The notes under the pieces are model-generated. The model was not told the origin of the DNA, did not search any database, and saw only the letters and a program-made list of their open reading frames with translations. The translations under genes were made by a program, and so were the position numbers. 8,460 nt of DNA from Mucilaginibacter sp. UBA4741 (lineage in GTDB: Bacteria > Bacteroidota > Bacteroidia > Sphingobacteriales > Sphingobacteriaceae): contig DHIR01000203.1 in NCBI GenBank assembly GCA_002403905.1, positions 2,898 through 11,357 on the forward strand, in the 5' to 3' direction. Positions 6,075 through 8,460 of this stretch are shown piece after piece; the stretch's first letter is position 1; each line of letters starts with the position of its first letter.

Positions 6075-7133
6075 TTAATGATTCTTCTTCGTATTGTCAC
6101 GCAGCAAGAGCGGATAGCCCCCTTTCAACTTTACCTTAATGCGTCTAATCTTTTTGGAAAAGAGTGATTTAGCCGCATCAATACCGGCCCCCGCCGCTTG
6201 CACACTTAAAGATTGATCCATACCCATGAACTGCATATTTTGCAGCGCATTAACCGCGCCGCCACCTATCGCGTTACCAATGACCGCTTCCGGCGCATTG
6301 ATACCGGGCATGGCATCTCTTTTATCAAATACGGTCAGGTTGACCGGGACAATAGCGTTACCCAAACGGATGTTTTTGATTTCCAGGTTCAGCCGCTGGT
6401 TACTGAGGGCGGCCAGCCCATAGACCAATTGCCCTTTTGGAATACATTGCCCGTTCAGGATTAGGCTATCCAGTAAACGTAATTTAACCACAGAACCCTC
6501 CGTAACTTTCTGATTGCCCTCGATAACCGCAGGTATGGCTTTAAATAAACTATCGGGTTTTATATGGTCATTTTTTGATAACCTTTCCTTGATCCGTCCC
6601 GGATTCTGTACATCCAGTATTTTATCCATCAGGGTATTGAGCTGCGCCATCTCCGGGTCTTTTCCCCCGCCGTTCTGCATGTTTTTCATCAGGCTTTCCA
6701 AACGGGCAACATCCCTGGAATTGGAAACATCGCCCGAACCCGCATAGCTTGCCGGCGCTGCAACATTTTTCGGCGCGGTATAAGGCGTATTCATCTGCTT
6801 GTTAATAGTGGCCAGTTTAGCATCGATCTGTTTAGTTTGAATATCGCCGGTCTCATTATAACCCAGGTTTCCCGCAATCGCCTTGATCTCTTTGGTACCT
6901 GAATGCGTAGAATCGTTTTTAGCCATGTCATAAATACTCATTTTGTCGGTAGGCACCTCCTTTTTGAACTGCGCATCCGGCAATACCGTATTGATACCTT
7001 TTGCGGAAGCAATATTTGTTGCTGCCGCTTTATGGCCGCCCCCCAGGGCGTAAAAGGCTAATGCCGCGAAGGGCAATAACAGTAAGGGCAGGAATAGTAA
7101 TATCCTGCGTTTGTCTACTCTTTGATTTGTCAT
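6075..7133 (-). CDS. traM: Conjugative transposon protein TraM (VirB10-like)
   Basis: A 352-residue bitopic inner-membrane protein. A short basic N-terminal tail (RVDKRR) precedes one membrane helix at residues 11-30. The periplasmic part begins with GINTVLPDAQF and then MSIYDMAKNDS, which are TraM hallmarks. Next come a Pro/Ala/Gly-rich linker, a MDKILDVQNPGRIKERL segment (169-185), and a C-terminal beta-rich VirB10-like domain (about 205-347) with GSVVKLRLLDSLILNG, IPKGQLVYGLA and IKVKLKGGYPLLLRD. In type IV secretion this protein spans the periplasm and links the inner-membrane complex to the outer-membrane pore. My memory is that Bacteroides homologues are somewhat longer, about 400-450 residues, so the linker here is probably shorter rather than the gene broken. 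It lies 30 bases after the traL-like gene in the same operon. Confidence 0.9.
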   Translation of the reverse strand: MTNQRVDKRRILLFLPLLLLPFAALAFYALGGGHKAAATNIASAKGINTVLPDAQFKKEVPTDKMSIYDMAKNDSTHSGTKEIKAIAGNLGYNETGDIQTKQIDAKLATINKQMNTPYTAPKNVAAPASYAGSGDVSNSRDVARLESLMKNMQNGGGKDPEMAQLNTLMDKILDVQNPGRIKERLSKNDHIKPDSLFKAIPAVIEGNQKVTEGSVVKLRLLDSLILNGQCIPKGQLVYGLAALSNQRLNLEIKNIRLGNAIVPVNLTVFDKRDAMPGINAPEAVIGNAIGGGAVNALQNMQFMGMDQSLSVQAAGAGIDAAKSLFSKKIRRIKVKLKGGYPLLLRDNTKKNH

Positions 7134-7163
7134 AAAATATAATTTTTAGTGGTTAATAAATAA

Positions 7164-7385
7164 TCAAATAAATACCCGCAGCAACAGGTATAAGCAATAG
7201 CTGCCGGAGGCCAGGCAAAAGGCAATAAGCAGGAACAATAACCGTCTGCCCGGCATACCCGCTGCTTTACGGTTGAGGTAATCCGCTGCCTTTCGCTGGC
7301 CCTTCAGGATGCTGCCTGCTATTTTCCCTGCCCGCTGTTCCTGTCCGGCGCTTAATTGCTGCTCCCTTTTTTTAAATAACCTCAT
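7164..7385 (-). CDS. traL: Small membrane protein in the TraL position
   Basis: A 73-residue protein with a highly basic N-terminal half (LFKKREQQ, then GQRKAADYLNRKAAG) and one predicted membrane helix at residues about 48-70 (RLLFLLIAFCLASGSYCLYL). Its symbol rests on position: in Bacteroidota conjugative transposons the small TraL protein lies between TraK and TraM, exactly as here, and the sequence is too short to be diagnostic. Its ATG overlaps the traK stop codon by four bases (ATGA, read on the minus strand), indicating translational coupling to traK. It probably sits in the inner membrane as an accessory part of the mating apparatus; a precise role is not known to me. Confidence 0.7.
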   Translation of the reverse strand: MRLFKKREQQLSAGQEQRAGKIAGSILKGQRKAADYLNRKAAGMPGRRLLFLLIAFCLASGSYCLYLLLRVFI

Positions 7386-8005
7386 GGTTGCGGTAGTTTA
7401 CTTTCGTCCCCATTGTCCAGTATCTGCCATTGCTGGATCAAAAAACCATGCGGGTTATCATCGGTCTGTGCTCCCAAATCCCTGATCACGCCCTGCGTCA
7501 CCAGTTTGCGGATCACCGTATTACTGGCTCTGATCAGTTTTTCCGTGGCATAACAGGTGAACTGGTAGGGTTCGCTGTTAATATCCAAATGGATACTATC
7601 CACTTCTATCTGCTGCGAAATGTTCGCGGATACCAGGTTATTGTAATAACCGGATTCGACCAGGTTATCATACTGTTTCTTAGCCGACCGGTCAGCGAGA
7701 TACAATGCTTTGGTGATATTCTTTTTGATCTCCTTATCATCCGGACTTTGGTCAAAGAAATAATGGTGGAAAGTTTTGATATGATCCCTTAATTCAACGG
7801 GTAAATTAGCCTTACGCGTAGATGCAAAGGCTTCTAAAAGTTTACCGTTATAAAGGATATGTATCCTGTTCTGCGCTTCAGTCACCAGCTTGTAGCTCAT
7901 CAGTAAGCTAAAAGAAGTGATCAGCACGGTCGCCGCGATCAAAAAGATGCTGAACCGTTTAATGTGCCGGAAAGCGGTTTCGATGTTTCTAAGTTGTTTA
8001 AACAT
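7382..8005 (-). CDS. traK: Conjugative transposon protein TraK (VirB8-like)
   Basis: A 207-residue protein. A cytoplasmic N terminus (MFKQLRNIETAFRHIKRF) with the alternating aromatic/basic pattern typical of TraK is followed by one membrane helix at residues about 18-38. The periplasmic domain includes NRIHILYNGKLLEAFASTRK, VELRDHIKTFHHYFFDQSPD, YNNLVSANISQQIEVDSIHL, and a CYATEKLIRASNTVIRKLVT segment near residues 150-170. These are strong family signatures. TraK corresponds in place and topology to VirB8, a bitopic assembly factor of the type IV secretion complex. Length is normal. It overlaps traL by ATGA and is separated from traJ by a 106-base gap filled with REP-like palindromes. Confidence 0.92.
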   Translation of the reverse strand: MFKQLRNIETAFRHIKRFSIFLIAATVLITSFSLLMSYKLVTEAQNRIHILYNGKLLEAFASTRKANLPVELRDHIKTFHHYFFDQSPDDKEIKKNITKALYLADRSAKKQYDNLVESGYYNNLVSANISQQIEVDSIHLDINSEPYQFTCYATEKLIRASNTVIRKLVTQGVIRDLGAQTDDNPHGFLIQQWQILDNGDESKLPQP

Positions 8006-8010
8006 AAGGC

Positions 8011-8110
8011 CAAGCCCCTCTAAATCTCCTCCGCCAATTGGCGGAGAGACTTTTTGTTTTTAATCGTTAATAATTCTGTTAATTAATTCCCCCTTTAGGG
8101 GGTTAGGGGG
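8011..8110. repeat. Compound REP-like palindromic element in the traJ-traK gap
   Basis: Two related palindromic units face each other. The unit near traK holds the perfect 18-base palindrome CTCCGCCAATTGGCGGAG (8029-8046), preceded on + by AAGCCCCTCTAAATCTCC. The unit next to the traJ stop holds the hairpin CCCCCTTTAGGGGG (8089-8102) followed by TTAGGGGG. Reverse-complemented, the second unit begins AAACCCCCTAACCCCCTAAA, clearly related to the first unit's AAGCCCCTCTAAATC. The outer sequences can pair imperfectly across the approximately 40-base AT-rich centre. My recollection is that such CCCCTAA/TTAGGGG elements are dispersed between genes in Sphingobacteriaceae. The unit at 8029-8046 is followed on + by a T-run (GACTTTTTGTTTTT), so it resembles a terminator on the strand opposite the operon. 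Confidence 0.7.
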
Positions 8111-8111
8111 T

Positions 8112-8460
8112 TTATTTCCCTGATACTTTGTCTTTGAAATAGTCCTCGTTCATGGCATTGTCGGACATACTGTTACTGACATTTTCGCGCTGATCGCCAA
8201 AGGCATCAGCAGCCATATTTCCTGCGCCGGATAAGGTAGAGGTCATAGCCCTGCTACTACTCATCACCAGGGTGTTGACCTTTTGAAGTAAACCATTCCC
8301 GCCTCCTGCATTAACAATGTAATTAGCGGTACTCGGTACAGTGAAATAGCCTACAATTCCGATCAAAAGGAAAATCAAATACGCCGTATCTGAAGAACTA
8401 AAGAAAGTATCACCGCTACTTTGAATTTGGGAGATATCGAGCGTCAGCATATTTTGCTGT
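8112..8460 (-). CDS. traJ: Conjugative transposon protein TraJ, C-terminal part (5' end outside window)
   Basis: The frame is open from the TAA at 8112-8114 to the right edge (residues Q-Q-N lie before the internal Met at 8450), so only about 115 C-terminal residues of a normally >300-residue protein are visible. A membrane helix, TAYLIFLLIGIVGYFTVPST, is followed by ANYIVNAGGG, the characteristic TraJ signature. The end is Ser/Ala/Asn-rich and hydrophilic (SSSRAMTSTLSGAGNMAADA, then EDYFKDKVSGK). TraJ is a polytopic inner-membrane protein of the VirB6/TrbL type in the mating channel. It is the first visible gene of a tra operon running towards lower coordinates, followed by the REP-like gap and traK. 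Confidence 0.88.
   Translation of the reverse strand, partial: QQNMLTLDISQIQSSGDTFFSSSDTAYLIFLLIGIVGYFTVPSTANYIVNAGGGNGLLQKVNTLVMSSSRAMTSTLSGAGNMAADAFGDQRENVSNSMSDNAMNEDYFKDKVSGK

Noticed and set aside
6213..6747. Three plus-strand frames opposite traM
   Set aside because: All are antisense to the well-supported C-terminal half of TraM and have no recognisable content.
7430..7792. 120-codon open frame on the plus strand opposite traK
   Set aside because: It lies entirely antisense to a clearly recognised traK, and its translation shows no family signature; it is a shadow of traK codon usage.
1..8460. CRISPR array, tRNA, rRNA or insertion sequence
   Set aside because: No regularly spaced direct repeats, no tRNA-like cloverleaf sequence, and no transposase or terminal inverted repeats were seen on either strand.

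Overview
The window looks like part of an integrative conjugative element or accessory island from a Bacteroidota genome, most likely Sphingobacteriaceae such as Mucilaginibacter or Pedobacter. This placement is inferred from family content, not from a database search. The support is a TraJ-TraK-TraL-TraM conjugative-transposon cluster, an Hc1-like small histone, a Bacteroidota-type PUR (DUF3276) domain, and promoter boxes of the Bacteroidota TTTG / TAnnTTTG type.

Left part (1-2590). A 5'-truncated AT-rich gene of unknown function (entering from the left edge, ending at 664) is followed after 22 bases by a cysteine-rich zinc-ribbon protein (687-1454) with a possible degenerate nuclease-like segment. 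A convergent minus-strand gene (1489-2067) encodes an unusual two-domain protein: an N-terminal PUR-like domain joined to the N-terminal helical/HhH domain of RadC, with no JAMM catalytic domain. Divergent from it is a small zinc-ribbon protein (2187-2588) of a type common in Bacteroidota.

Middle part (2683-4736). A two-TM protein resembling the putative phage abortive infection family (putAbiC) is followed in the same direction by a small CxC/CxxC protein and, overlapping it by ATGA, a 241-aa protein of unknown function. The small-protein gene has a good TTTG-N20-TAGATTTG promoter of its own directly after the abi stop codon. A strong, apparently bidirectional terminator (4749-4782) ends this cluster.

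Right part (4804-8460), all minus strand, transcribed right to left. It holds the 3' part of traJ (VirB6/TrbL-like), a compound palindromic REP-like element, traK (VirB8-like), a small TraL-type membrane protein overlapping traK by ATGA, traM (VirB10-like), a 333-aa conserved mobile-element protein, and a histone H1-like gene. The traN gene (VirB9-like) expected after traM is absent from that position.

The layout reads as the end of a type IV secretion operon meeting a cargo region head-on. The cargo includes a probable defence gene and several uncharacterised zinc-binding proteins. No gene-free stretch exceeds about 120 bases. The most interesting objects are the PUR-RadC_N fusion, the abi-linked gene pair, the compound REP in the tra operon, and the tra order change after traM.
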